From: Riptortus pedestris
Lineage: Eukaryota > Arthropoda > Insecta > Hemiptera > Alydidae
NCBI GenBank assembly: GCA_019009955.1
Contig: CM032232.1
Location: 57,439,501 to 57,503,500, forward strand
Reading direction: 5' to 3'
DNA: 64,000 nt
The notes under the pieces were generated by a model. The model did not search any database. It was not told the origin of the DNA and saw only the letters and a program-made list of their open reading frames with translations. The translations under genes and the position numbers were made by a program. Within the stretch, counting starts at the first letter, position 1, and every line of letters begins with the position of its first letter. Below are positions 1-11,631 of this stretch, piece after piece.

Positions 1-1600
1 AAAACTGGAACACAAGATGATTATCATCAAATTGTAATTGAGTAATAATCGAACAAGAAATCAGGAAATAAAAACATTATCAGGCGAATTGATCGCCGCG
101 AAGGAGTCGTACTGACTTGTGTATGAATGAGTCACAGGGAACTGACATATACATATATCCTAAAAAAATGTGTCAGTTCTTTGCCCTTTCTACAGAAAGG
201 CAGAGGAAAAATGTACAGTCTTGTATCCTCATAAAATACTCAAGAATGAAGAAAAGACAGTTCAAAACCTTTTTAAGTTCCTTGAGACTGTTAACGATTT
301 AAAGTAATATGAACATTTTTGTCTGCTAATGACTCTCTGGGTAGGAGCAGAATAAATTAAAATTTTCAATATATTGGGCCAATGGTGTTTCTCGATGACC
401 TATTAAAGTCTCTCAAGTTAAACCATACTGCCAAATCTCTCCAAATGAAGCCAAAGATGTCAAAAAAAATATATATATATACAACAATGACAGAGCATTA
501 AATGTTTAACAAGATTAGTTCTATAACATTTTTTTATCCTACTTATAACAACTTGAGATATGTTGAATTTCCCATTTTTTTCCCAATGCTCATATATCGA
601 TTTATTTGGTTTGAACACACACACACATATATTGGAGTTTTGTCTATCTTAGAGGTAGGAAAGTGTAGACATTTGAAGAAATTGATCCAAAATCGTGCCA
701 TGAGCACTGGTATCTTTTAAGGAAACTGTCAAAAAGGCAACATTTTGTATCGTTTCCTGGTGCTTCTAGTTTCTATTTCGACCTAAAACCGTAACAAACC
801 AATCTTAATGTAATTTTGATCATTTTTAATTCACCTGAATCATGAAAATATTAACAGATCTTTTTAAGAATTTTACTTCATTAAATACAACTTTTCTACA
901 GGAAAAATGTATAATTTATAATAAGTTTATAAGTGAAGAAATTCAAGTTTAAAAGGAAAAAGGAGTTGGAATCATAACATTTTTCTTTTTGCCACCAACC
1001 ATTGATAATTATCCCAATCAATAATGTATTTTTCAATAGCTATGTATTATTCAGTGTTAGGGATTAGTCTTTATTGTATATTCACAAACTTTATTTCTAC
1101 TGATCTGGAGATCAACTAGTATATACTAATTTCTGCTCTTTAAATTTCTGAGTATATAATAGTATTTAAAATAGTTATCTTGATAAAAATGTATACAGTC
1201 TATATTATTCCCCTCTAGAGGTGAGCTCACTTAATAGCTTTTTTTTTTTTTTTAACTTTTCAAACAACTTAGAATAATGGCGTAAAAAGAGGATAAATTT
1301 TTAATAAGTATGATTGTTTAACAGCGTGAAATTTGATAATTACTGCGACTCCTAAGAATGCCAAACTAAAGGATGAAAACAAAAGTTTGGAAGAAAGTGA
1401 GGCGGAGATAAAAGTTATAAATAAATAAGAAAAGTGGCCGGGGCCGGGTAAGAAATACTAAACTCGATCTTTATTTAGAAAGAGACCGTCTGGAGCCAGT
1501 CATTTCACTCTCCGCTCCTCTCCCTGTATAACCTACTCCTTTAGCTCAGCCTTCCGCACACTACGTCATACCGCCTCACGTCCATCTATCTAAACATTCC
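1..1600. other. AT-rich sequence without a recognisable gene
   Basis: No coding frame with family resemblance is visible. The only recognisable element is a family A fragment at about 479-600. The short open frames here are low-complexity or repeat-derived. Confidence 0.6.
479..600 (-). repeat. Family A internal fragment
   Basis: It contains the family A internal string 'aacaagattagttctataac' followed by a 'gat/cct actcataat' region and a C/T-rich block. The same order occurs in longer copies such as 9577-10354. Both ends are missing. Confidence 0.5.
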
Positions 1601-1719
1601 TACCTCTTTGGTACCGTATCCACAAAGTATAAATGTAATTTGGGACTCCCTTGTACTCCTATTCTATTATTTATTAACGTTCATATTTTTTTACTATGAC
1701 TTTTACGTGTGGCTTATCT

Positions 1720-1925
1720 ACAGGTATACCTTCTCTAGAGGCTGTACTAAGGATTTCATTTATTTTGTCATTAAGCAAATTCCTAAAACAAAATTTAAAG
1801 ACCTTTTTTTTGGTCATCATAAAAAGGTCTATAAATTATGTCTTAACATTTTTCGATTCGATGCATTGGAACGGATACACTGTACATCACTTCTAGATGA
1901 ATTAGTTTTAAATCAAATCAAACAT
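1720..1925 (+). repeat. Dispersed repeat family C, partial copy
   Basis: The block 'aaaaaggtctataaatt..' followed by 'gcattggaacggatac' and 'gaattagttttaaat' recurs at 13620-13805 and, in part, at 8220-8290 and 23030-23112. A (TA)n tract sits inside the 13.6 kb copy but is absent here. The class is not recognised. An open frame of 154 codons crosses this repeat and the adjacent SINE and is not a gene. Confidence 0.6.
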
Positions 1926-1955
1926 TTAGTGTACTTAATTCAATTGGAGTTCAAC

Positions 1956-2066
1956 GGGTTCAGGTTAGCCAAGCGAATTAAGGCGCTCGTCTTAATCTCA
2001 CTTGTTAAACCTAGAGTGGAGGGTTCGATTCTGGTCTGGACAATAGGAATTTACTTCATCCTTATT
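1956..2066 (+). repeat. tRNA-derived SINE (5' half)
   Basis: The head contains an A-box-like GGTTAGCCAAGCGAATTA at 1963-1980 and a B-box GGGTTCGATTC at 2021-2031. These are about 40 bp apart with a long-variable-arm spacing like Ser/Leu tRNAs. It continues into the SINE body 'caataggaattta' and then breaks off. This is the best-preserved promoter region of the family in the window. Other copies start near 10598, 13085, 14032, 30271, 50487, 54405 and 62430 on the plus strand and near 31712 on the minus strand. Confidence 0.75.
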
Positions 2067-2586
2067 TATTAAAGAATGAGTAAGGATGAATTTGCAATAT
2101 TTTACTTAACCTCTGAACCCCCCCCCCTCCACCTCATCAGTCGTTTTTGATCAAAAGAGGAGGTGCACGATTAATCATTATAACAATACCGAATATGAAA
2201 TTACTATATTCTAAGGCCAGCCGTTAATTATATACAATATCCGAAGCTCTGATGTTGACCTTTCATATCTTCCATGAAATACTAGTAATGAAATAAATCT
2301 ACTAAACAAAAAAAAAATCTCCGTTCCTTTGCATGGATAAAACAAAAATGTTATAAAGTGCATTTTGTAGTTTTTTGTAATAAAAACGTGAGTCCCTAAT
2401 CCATACATTCACCCTGTGTCACACCATCCCCTACTCTAAAGCGATTTTGTTTGTCAGTAAACTTTATATACCAAGTTTCTGGAATAATGGATACTCCCTT
2501 CAATCGCACTAAAGGGGTGTTATATGCGCGCGCACACACACACACACACAGACCCATATATATTTATATGAACGAATAGTGCTAGT

Positions 2587-3430
2587 AATTAATTAATGAA
2601 AGACTTAGGGAATTTGCTAATAAAGAGCCTAGGTATTTTGCTAATAAAGGACTTAGGTAATTATTTAATGAAAGGGTTAGGGAATTCTCTAATAAAAGAC
2701 CTAGGGAATGTGGTAATAAAGGTCCTGGGGAATTAACTAATAAATGGCCCACGGAATTAGCTAATGAATGGCTTATGCAATTCGCCAATAAAGATCAAGG
2801 TACTTATTTAAAAAAAAGTGAATTTGCTAATAATGAAGAATCTAATATAGAAAAAGGCATAGATCCTTCTCTAATAAAAGGCATAGGGAATTAGTTAATA
2901 AAGGTCCTTGGGAAATCGCTAATAAAAGACCTTGGGAATTAGTTAATAAAGTCCCTTGGGAATTCGCTAATAAATGGCCTAGGGAATTCGATAAGGATAA
3001 ATTTAGGTAATTAATTAATGAAAGACTTCGGGAATTTGCTAATAAAGGCCCTAGGTATTTTGCTACGAAAGAACATAGGTAATTATTTAATGATAGACAA
3101 AGGGAATTAGCTAATAAAGGGCTTAGGTAATTATTTAATGAAATACTTAGAGAATCCTCTAATAAAAGGCATAGGGAATGTGCTAATAAAGGTCCTGGGG
3201 AATTAACTAATAAATGGCTACGGAATTAGCTAATGAATGGCTTATGCAATTCGCTAATAAAGGACCTAGGTACTTATTAAATGAAAGAAATTGAATTTGC
3301 TAATAATGAATCTAATATAGTAAAAGGCATAGCTCCTTCCCAAATAAAGAGTCGAAATCCTTCGCTAATAAAAGGCCTTGAGAATTAGTTAATAAAGGGC
3401 CTGGGAATTAGTTAATTAATGGTCTATGGA
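2587..3430. repeat. Minisatellite with higher-order period (about 30 bp in 422 bp)
   Basis: About 28 degenerate units of about 30 bp carry the core GCTAATAAAGGCCTAGGGAA. The distinctive unit starting 'aattaattaatgaaagact' at 2587 recurs at 3009, 422 bp later. The order of variant units in the two halves matches, so this is a two-copy higher-order array. A (TA)n tract follows at 3449. The reverse-strand open frame across it is only translated repeat. Confidence 0.85.
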
Positions 3431-3447
3431 GTTCTCTAAAAATGGGA

Positions 3448-3448
<1 letters not shown>

Positions 3449-3492
<44 letters not shown>
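3449..3492. repeat. (TA)n microsatellite
   Basis: Uninterrupted TA dinucleotide run directly after the minisatellite. Confidence 0.95.
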
Positions 3493-3493
<1 letters not shown>

Positions 3494-4084
3494 TCGCCCG
3501 TATGTATAAAATACATCATTTGAATTGTAAATTAAATGTGTCTACTAGATAATATAAAGTATAACAATGGTTTAAAAAATATGTAAATAAGTTTTTATAT
3601 AGAGTTTTGGATTGATGCAGCTATGGCAGACAACATTGCGTGTTTATAAGTGATAGTGTATCTACTTACATGGAGCAGTGTGGAGATGTTATCAGGGCCT
3701 ACCATACAGACTGATAACAAGGTTACACACCCACCGACCAATTACTTAGTCAACTTACCATAAACTCCTTTATTGGTATAATTTTCCTTGGGCATTTCCA
3801 CTTTGTTTATCAAGCCAATATTTATACTAAGCGTCGCAAAAAATATTATTTTAATACCATTGAAAATTGGAAGTCAAGTTTTGCTTTGTGCATTGTGGTT
3901 TCATACCAGGGAATGGAATTAATTTTGTGCTGTGCAACAAATACAATTTTTCCTCACCCTCTGTTATAAAAAGGTTGCCTGTATACAATCCCTACTAATT
4001 TAGATTAAGTTTCGAATTAGATTTTAATTTTAGGAGATTTCTCGTTAGAGAATTTCTTCAAATGAGATCCGATATAAAAATAGG

Positions 4085-4086
<2 letters not shown>

Positions 4087-4129
<43 letters not shown>

Positions 4130-4149
4130 TATATATATAAATATATATA
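4087..4149. repeat. (AT)n microsatellite
   Basis: AT run with two AAAT interruptions. Confidence 0.95.
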
Positions 4150-5930
4150 CATACATACATATTAATCTGTTAACACTCTAGTTTCCTTAGTTATGTCATG
4201 GTTATCTAACTCAACATAGCAACTTTTAAATGTAAAACTAAAGATGAAGTTGGTTGATTAACAAAATCAGACCTTTTTATAGTGGTTTAGAGGATGGAAA
4301 ATATATCATGTTTCTGAGTTATTATATTCGTTCCAGAAAAAAATTCGAGCATTATTTACATAGGCTTCTAACTTATTTAAAAATAAAGATAAGAATATAA
4401 TGACGTCTAAAATCTACTTAGCTTCTTATTTTTTGATGTCCTACGTAATATTTTTTAAGTGGGATCATGATTATTATGAATCATGATAATGAATAGCAGT
4501 GGTGATTTTAATTATATTATTCTTAAATCATTTTGAAAAACCAAAGGGAATCAAATTGTAAGAAGAAATATTTTTAGTGTCTCCTTATAACTATATTTGT
4601 GGTCTTTTTGGGCTAAAAATCCATAGGAAATTAATTCTAAAAGAAGAAAGGAAAAAATAATCACAAAACGATTGCGGATTGGCTATACTCGAGTAGACCA
4701 TTATTACTTATTGTAATCGAGTGAGCAGATGAAACGATGTTATATTAAAACGACTATGAATTGGTCATTATTGACATACTCTTTCTTGTTAGAAAGAAAA
4801 ACAACTCAAATTTGTCTGACATACAATGTTCACCTAGCAATTAAGTTTGTACTTACTGAATAACTTCAACGTAATAACTTACAAATACCACACGACTTAC
4901 TCGAATTGCAGACGAAGGGTAGTCCTCACATTATCGTAACAATCTAAGCATTATCATATCTCAGACTAAGCATTTTAATTCAAAAATATATTATTTTATT
5001 TGCTTTTGTATCTACTCTTGTGTTACATTTTATTCGTCTTTTTTTTAAATATATTCACGGTTTTTTTTTTCAAATATTTTCACTTGCTTTTGTTTATCAT
5101 TGTTCTAGGGATAAAATTCACAAAATTATTGTAATTGAAGTTATTCCACTATATTCTTAATGCTTAACTCCATTAACAATTAACCATTTTCACAAATAGC
5201 AGAGCTTATGAAATTTCAAGAAAATAGAAAATTTGAACAAATTTTAAGGTTCATTAAGGGAACTCTGCTCTTATTAACTTGTAGGGTTAACAAGTGTATT
5301 AGGGCTAAAACCTAAATACGCATGGCTAACCTGTGTCCAAAACGTTGAGCATATTACTTTTTAACCCCCTTTGAATATTCAGTGTGTGGCTGATTTCTGG
5401 AAGAAATAGGCCTGAGCAACAAGTTACGAGGGGTTGAAAAGTTATGCGGGTTTGGTAGCTCTGGGAGGCAAGGCGCTAGGGTGTGTAATACCATTTGTCC
5501 CTAAATCACTACCGCCTTACTCAGCTTAACGTATTATTCGTCTTCATATCAATGGAGATGAGTTATTATTTATTTTATGGGCGTACATAAATCACTTAGC
5601 TTCAGAAGAAACAAAAAAGTATATAAATCCGTGAAAGATTTATCAGCTAAGTTAACATTATCTGAAATGGTTTCCCCGCACAAATATAAAGATTATCTTA
5701 AGTTACACAAAATTCTTCTTTGTAGTTTTTGAACTCTAACATTAATGTTTCAGTTTTGTAAAATTTTTAGAGGGATATAATGCGCTGAAAGATGGGCTAA
5801 GTTTGAAAACACTAACTACACTAAATTTGTGTAACCTGTTTTTTTTTTTTTTCATTGGCCTTTAAATTGGTTGAATAAGAAACTCATATTTTTTCAGTGT
5901 TGAACAAATATTAATGCTGCCAATGTAAAA
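4150..5930. other. No recognisable feature
   Basis: AT-rich sequence with several homopolymer T and A runs. There is no coding frame of note and no copy of the local repeat families that I can see. Confidence 0.5.
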
Positions 5931-7095
5931 TTTAGCGATGTTACCTTTGATTGTACTATATTAATAAAATTACTTGCTTGCAGGTTGCTATAACTGTCAT
6001 TGTAGGTATATAGGCATTTATTTTGACTTCTTAGCGGAAATGATTTTTTGGTAGATCGTACGTATTTATAGGTATCGATTAGAATCATTGTAGGTATATA
6101 GGCATTTATTTTGACTTCTTAGCGGAAATGATTTTTTGGTAGATCTCATTTGTAGTTAGCCATTAGAATCATTGTAGATGTATTTTGACTTAGTAGAAAT
6201 AGTACTTGTGCATCATATTTGGAGGTAGTTATTAGTCATTGTAAGTATATAGGCATTTATTTCGACTTCTTAGCATAGACGATTTTTTGATATATCTTTT
6301 TGCCGGTAGCTATTATATTCATTTTAGGCATATATTCATTTATTTGTACTTCTTAGCAAAAATGATTTTTTGATTTATCTTAAATGCAGGTACCTATTAC
6401 GTTCATTGTAGATATATAGGGCAATTCTTTCGACTTCATCGCATTAACGAGTTTTTTATATATATTATGTGGAGGTAGGTATTATATTCATTATAGGTAT
6501 TTATACATTTATAATGACTTCTTAGCAAAATGCTTTTTTTGGTATATCTTACTTACCTACCTCTATCCTCAGTGTGTTGTAGGTAAAAATAGGTGCAGTT
6601 CGATCTCTGCCAAGGGAGAATATTAGTTTAAGAGTTTACTTCCAGAGCGCGTCAATGCCGCAGTGCTTATGGGTCAGCGTTACTCTCCCTCGGGATGACT
6701 AATAATAATGACTCTCTTAGATCCCTTCCCCAGAAATGGAGCTGTACGTTGAGTTTGATCACTTACTACGTGAGAAACTCTGAGCGCGAATCCCTAGAGT
6801 CTCGCTTGGGACTGCTAAAGATATTAAAGGTCTATAATGCCAAACAAAAAAAAAAAAACATTTTGACTATTATTTTGACTCCTTAACAGAAATGTTTTTT
6901 TTATATATCTCATTTGCAGGTATCTACCAGAGTCATTGAAGATATATAGGCATTTATTTAGACTTATTTGAGGAAATGATTTTTCCGTAGACCTAATTCG
7001 TACATAGCTATTATATTCATTGTAGATATGCAGACAGTTATTTCGACTTAGTAACAGAAATGATTTTTCGGTGTATCTTATTCACCTGAAAGCTA
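5930..7095. repeat. 84-88 bp tandem satellite with an internal insertion
   Basis: The unit carries CATTGTAGGTATATAGGC, then TTATTTTGACTTCTTAGC and AATGATTTTTTGGTA. The CATT anchor occurs at 5998, 6086, 6170, 6237, 6320, 6404 and 6489 (steps 88, 84, 67, 83, 84, 85), and again near 6931 and 7018. The segment 6550-6860 is unrelated, less AT-rich and ends in a poly-A run, so it looks like an insertion in the array. Confidence 0.85.
6550..6860 (+). mobile_element. Possible retroposed insertion in the satellite
   Basis: This segment of about 310 bp has higher GC than the flanking satellite, contains the B-box-like GTTCGATCTCTGC near 6600 and ends in an A-rich run at about 6844-6857. The satellite then resumes with TTATTTTGACTCC. 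A poly-A end suggests retroposition. I could not identify a target-site duplication, and the family is unknown. Confidence 0.35.
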
Positions 7096-7914
7096 TTATA
7101 CAAGTTATTACTTATTTAAGTCCTGATCTTATAAATACGATTAAACAGTAATTTTCTTACTTTTTAATTGTCTTCACTTATTGTTCTAATTGATAAAAAA
7201 AAGAAGTTCTTTCAGGACTTTCTTCATTAAAAAAAATCTTATTTGTTTGAAGCGTCACGAGAATAAAGAAGGTTGAGGAGTAGTTATAGCGTATTTTATC
7301 TTAGCGCTAACCTTTTGCTAAATATTAAGCCAGCGGGGGCAGGTGGGCAAAAAACGCACGGTCGGTTTGAAAATTAAATTAATTAAGAATAAAGGTTTTT
7401 GCTCCATTCGAGGATGGCGCAGCAATTTCCTCGCTGGCAATGAAAACCTCTGAAGAAAAGGGCTCACTGTTTTTCTTCGGTTAGGGCAAGAAAAATTTTA
7501 CATTCTCCCTCTCCGTCCTTCATCATCTCTATCTCACTTTTTGTATCACACCAGAGCTCCTCCCCCTCCCCTACCCGCTCTCTCACTCTCTCTATTTCAT
7601 TCTCTCCCTGTATTTCGCTCTCTCTCTCTCTCTCTCCCCCTATCTTTTTCACTTATCTTAAGAATTTCTTCCTAAGACATCATTCACTCTTTCCTTAATT
7701 TTAAGTATTGCTTTACTTCTTCAAGTGCGTTCCTTTCTCCTCGACGCAAGATACTTAGTTTCTTTTGTTGTGTTGGAATTAGAGCAAACATCTACGAGGT
7801 GAACTTTGACCAACGAGTATAAAAACTAAGCAGTCATCACCCGTTATTTTATTGATTACGATACCCCATTGGCTTTAAAGGACATATCCACGTCCACTAC
7901 ATTTTTTACTTTGC
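7096..7914. other. Non-coding, with a CT-rich tract
   Basis: A C/T-rich stretch at about 7500-7640 includes a short (TC)n run. Nothing else is recognised. Confidence 0.5.
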
Positions 7915-8127
7915 ATGGTGTAAAGGAAGTATTGCAAATTATTTTGGTTTTCAGATTTCACGGGAACTATCAGTTGTGAACCTCCCTGAACACAATTTTA
8001 CTAGTTTCAGCGTAATGCCTCTTTTTGTATGTACTTTTCTTGCATAACTCAAAAACGACTAGCCTTAGAATATTGAAATTGCTTTTTTAGGTTTGTTTTT
8101 CTAGGTTTGCATCTCCCATATTGATCG
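7915..8127 (+). repeat. Dispersed repeat family C, partial copy
   Basis: The order 'attttcag', 'actatcagttgtga', 'cttgcataactcaaaaacg' and 'ccttagaatattgaaatt' matches 13378-13560 closely. It runs into family A sequence at about 8128. Confidence 0.6.
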
Positions 8128-8418
8128 AAATCGTCTGAGGGGAGGGGTGGTTTAGAGGAGAGTGAAGATAAAAAAAAAAAATCAAATTTCTTCAAATTTT
8201 AGATCCAAAATATTCGTATGCGATCTTTTTTTCTTATTCCAAAAAGATCTATAAACTGTGTTCTGGCAGTTTTCACAGTCTTGACAATTAGTTTTGTTAA
8301 ACTATCGATGTTCTACAATTGTTATACTTTTTAGGCGGTGAGATGGGATAACTACTGTGTCTTATCAGCACGTGGGAAATCTGCTTAGTTTACGCAGCCC
8401 CTGCGTGACGGACTTTTT
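8128..8418 (+). mobile_element. Family A (HINE-like), right part
   Basis: It ends with GGGAAATCTGCTTAG, hairpin ACGCAGCCCCTGCGT and GACGGACTTTTT, the complete family A right terminus. The left end is missing. Confidence 0.75.
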
Positions 8419-9202
8419 GAGTTATGCGAGGTCGTATGTTCTTATATACATCATGTCTAAAGCAGTTTAGATGGATTCCTTTACTTCCGAGATAATATTT
8501 GCTTTACTTTGTACAAGGTAGTAACGATAAAAACTTGCACTGGTCTAAATGGTAACATTTGTTTTAGCTTCTTAATAGCAACTTCGTACTATCAAATGGT
8601 TTGCGGTAGGTTAAATTCTCTATTGTAAATATTCAGAGTATTGTCGAGGACTTTTGAATAGATTAATTATTAATGGCACTGTTCAATTCTCTTTACCGAA
8701 TAATACTTTTTTATGATCTGAATGTATTAAATATAAATGGAATTATTTTTATAATTCATTCTCTGGATGACATTTATAATTTCCAAGTTTATAAGACTAG
8801 GAATAGGTCAATTTATCATTAAGATTTATGAGGCGATAGGAGTTGGTCAAAAAGGAGACTTGGCCTGAGTCATCGGAAGATGGCCACTGCGGCCCATAAA
8901 AACATGCAAAGGGACCGAATATCCTTCGCCGCTCCTTGACAATCTTGTTCGGTCTACTTTCAACCTCTTTTTTTTTTTGTTATTTATTTTTATGTCTTTC
9001 CGATCCCTATCTGGCTTTTGTATTCAATAAATTACCAACCTTCGATTTATCATGTCGTGCTTATTAACTGAACGCGGGCATATCCGCGGTGTGCGTATGT
9101 AGAACGTACGCAATAGCCTTGATGCAATGTGGTGCCTTATTTGGGCTGTTGGGCGGCGAAGAAGGCACTCATAATCTAGATTTTGTAGAAATCGCGTTAC
9201 TA
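8419..9202. other. No recognisable feature
   Basis: AT-rich apart from a modestly GC-richer part at 8850-8960. No coding or repeat assignment can be made. Confidence 0.45.
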
Positions 9203-10535
9203 AAAAAAAATCCGTCACGCAGGGGCTGCATAAACTAAGCGGATTTTTCCTGTCCTGGAAACTCCACAAAATTAATTTTCGAATCCCCTCCCTCTAACTC
9301 GACCCCCTATTCCGAGTTCTATTTTAGACACGATTTTCTTTATTTAGTATTGAATGTAAAAGCTTCGAGTATGGTATAAATGAAATAAACATTTTCGAGT
9401 CATGACCATAAAATCGTTATTAATAGCGTCACCACACTACACATTTGTAACTCTCTTAATAAACGTTGAAAACAATATTTGGTAGTTAAGTTAGAAATAA
9501 GACGTTTCATGATATATGTAATTGTTTATTGTTAACTTCGGTTGAGCATTAGTGGGGTTTACTGAAGGCTGAAAATTAAAAAAATCCGGAGCTGCGTAAA
9601 CTTAGCACATTTGCTGGACTTGCGATCTTAACAAATTCTCTATTTATATATAAAAAAAACTGGCGAATAGAAGGTGAGGGAGCTTCAGTTACGAAAAACT
9701 TCATACAACCAATTGTAGACCATCAATTGTTTAATAAGATTGGTTCTATAGTATTTTAATATCCGACTTTTAATAACGGAAATATTTTGATTTTCAAATT
9801 CCCCTTTTTAAACCCCCACTATTTCAGAGGATTTCAGCCAATAACAAATACGGTTTTTACTGTTGGCTGGAACCGGTGAATAAGAAAAAAAATCATTACT
9901 GATGATCCCATCACAACGTATTTACATGTATCTCAGAAAGTAAAATTTCAATGAAAACCATATTTGGTATTTAACCTTGGAATTTGGAGGTTCATGATAT
10001 AACAGTTTATTATTAGTGGCATGTGTTGGAGTGGCGATTCGCTGAAAGTCGTTAACTAAAAAGTTCAAATATTTAGGTTAATATTCCTATTAGAGAAAAT
10101 ATATGCATATTACAATATTTTAGGCAATTAAATGTGCTACATGGTTGGTTCTATACAATTTTTCGATCCGCCGTATAATAATGGAGATATTTGGAATTTT
10201 CGAAATCCCTCCCTTTAAATATTCATTTATTTATAGCTTTGAATGAACGGACCTCATTTTCGACATCTTCTAGGTAGAATCGATGGACATTGGAAAATCG
10301 TGTGTGAGTACAACCTCAATACCTGATTACCCACGAGGGAAATCTGTTAAAAAGGTAAATATCCTGGTTAGATTCGGGATAGTGTAAAAATGTGTAGAAC
10401 AATTTCAGGAAATTAAATTTGAAGCAAGATTGGTTGTTTGGAGCAAGCGACTCATAAAACGGAGAAATTTAGAATTTTCAAACGCGACATGAGTACAAAC
10501 TTGATACTTGATTTCCTTTAAGAACAATATGCTCA
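9203..10535 (-). mobile_element. Family A (HINE-like), copy interrupted by a second copy
   Basis: Read on the minus strand, its right terminus lies at 9203-9245 (TCCGTCACGCAGGGGCTGC, then TAAACTAAGCGGATTT). The body runs to about 9576, stops inside the A-run of 'gctgaaaattaaa' and resumes at 10355 with 'gtaaatatcctggtt', the expected next block. It fades at about 10535 after 'tgatttcctttaag'. The gap is filled by another family A element. Confidence 0.65.
9577..10354 (-). mobile_element. Family A (HINE-like), near full length and nested
   Basis: It has both ends. The right terminus on the minus strand is at 9577-9612 (AATCCGGAGCTGCGTAAAC) and the left end at about 10325-10354 (GATTACCCACGAGGGAAATC, then TGTTAAAAA). 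It sits in a poly-A stretch of the older copy at 9203-10535 in the same orientation. Length is about 780 bp. Confidence 0.65.
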
Positions 10536-10597
10536 AATTTCATTAATACGCCTTATTAAATCTATTAATTTATTAATTATGTATAATAAATTTTACA

Positions 10598-10735
10598 TGG
10601 TAAACCTGGAGGCCTAGAGCGGCGAGTTTGATTCCCATCTAATCAGTATTTATTTTGTGACGAACTCATTAATTAAAATCCTTAGTCCCACCCTGACTAG
10701 AAAAGAGAGTTAAACTGTGCAGTCAATTAAAACAC
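10598..10735 (+). repeat. tRNA-derived SINE, 5'-truncated
   Basis: It starts near the B-box (GAGTTTGATTCCC), followed by body motifs 'gacgaactcatta' and 'ccttagtcccaccctg'. The A-box half is lost. Confidence 0.7.
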
Positions 10736-10789
10736 TGTGTTTCATTCACATAAGTTCATCTCACCATTTTTTTCTACAGTACTAAGGAC

Positions 10790-10935
10790 ATATTCACTGA
10801 GTTATTCGTACTTTCTTGTATTCAGTCTTGAGTAAACCCCCTACTTCTACTTATCCGATTTGGACTTCGCAATAGAGAATATATGGTAAGATAGACTAGT
10901 GCGTTATCTGCTTAGGTTAACGCAGCTTCTGCGTG
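10790..10935 (+). mobile_element. Family A right end
   Basis: It shows 'cttgtattcag', 'agaatatatggt', then a degraded ATCTGCTTAGGTTAACGCAG and CTGCGTGA. It lies only about 18 bp from an oppositely oriented right end at 10953. Confidence 0.6.
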
Positions 10936-10952
10936 AAGAATATTTAATGTTG

Positions 10953-11095
10953 TCACGCAGGGATTCCGTAAACTAAGCAGATTTCCGACATACTGTAATG
11001 GCAGACCAGTGATTTCATTTCAAAACATATTCTCTATTTCCAAAAAAAGAATTAAAAACCCGATCAGCAGAAATGAGGTGGCGATAAAATTTTAA
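10953..11095 (-). mobile_element. Family A right end, inverted
   Basis: It shows TCACGCAGGGATTCCGTAAA and CTAAGCAGATTTCC followed by the family block 'gatttcatttcaaaacatat'. With the preceding entry it makes a tail-to-tail pair. Confidence 0.65.
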
Positions 11096-11431
11096 TTGAT
11101 GGCGTAGCTATGTATATCCATTTTCCTCGGCTAGTTTGAATATGCATAAGTTCCATTCAGTACAGCCAAGTCCTGTTCATAGGTGAGTCAGTATTGTACA
11201 AAGACAATTTCCTCAAGTCACTCCTTGACAGTATTTTTAGAGCGTCAATTTGCTTTCAGAGACCTCCGCCAAGGCTGAGGCACCAACCGGTCAGCAGTCA
11301 ACCTTGATGGAGGCTTCGCGTCATTAGTGATACACTACCTAGTCTGAAAGCGCTAGAACCAACCATAAATACAACATAAGGGGATGTCCTCAAAATTAAA
11401 TTGATCTGAAATTTTCTTAAGGAATCTATAT
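11096..11431. other. No recognisable feature
   Basis: Mixed composition with no open frame of note and no local repeat family match. Confidence 0.45.
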
Positions 11432-11625
11432 AAAAATTCCGTCACGAAGGGGCTTCGTTAACTAAGACGATTTCCCATGTCCTGGTATGACACACTACGG
11501 AACTCATCTCACCAAATATCCTCTATTTCTAAATACAAATCCGATGGGTAGAAGTGGGGGGGGGTTACTGAAGACTGAAAACAAGGAAGTACGAAAACTG
11601 GCTTAATAAAAAAAATGCAATAATG
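11432..11625 (-). mobile_element. Family A right part
   Basis: It begins ATTCCGTCACGAAGGGGC, then TAACTAAGACGATTTCCC, and continues through 'ccgatgggtagaagtggggg' and 'actgaagactgaaa'. It ends near the next, oppositely oriented fragment. Confidence 0.6.
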
Positions 11626-11631
11626 TCTCCG

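Noticed and set aside
1956..2040. A true tRNA gene
   Set aside because: A- and B-box-like motifs are present, but the sequence does not close as an acceptor stem and is shared by about ten dispersed SINE copies.
1608..2072. 154-codon plus-strand open frame
   Set aside because: It spans a family C repeat and the head of a SINE. Its C-terminal third is translated SINE.
2587..3430. CRISPR array (regular 30-bp repeats)
   Set aside because: Units are contiguous and degenerate with no unique spacers, and the DNA is eukaryotic.
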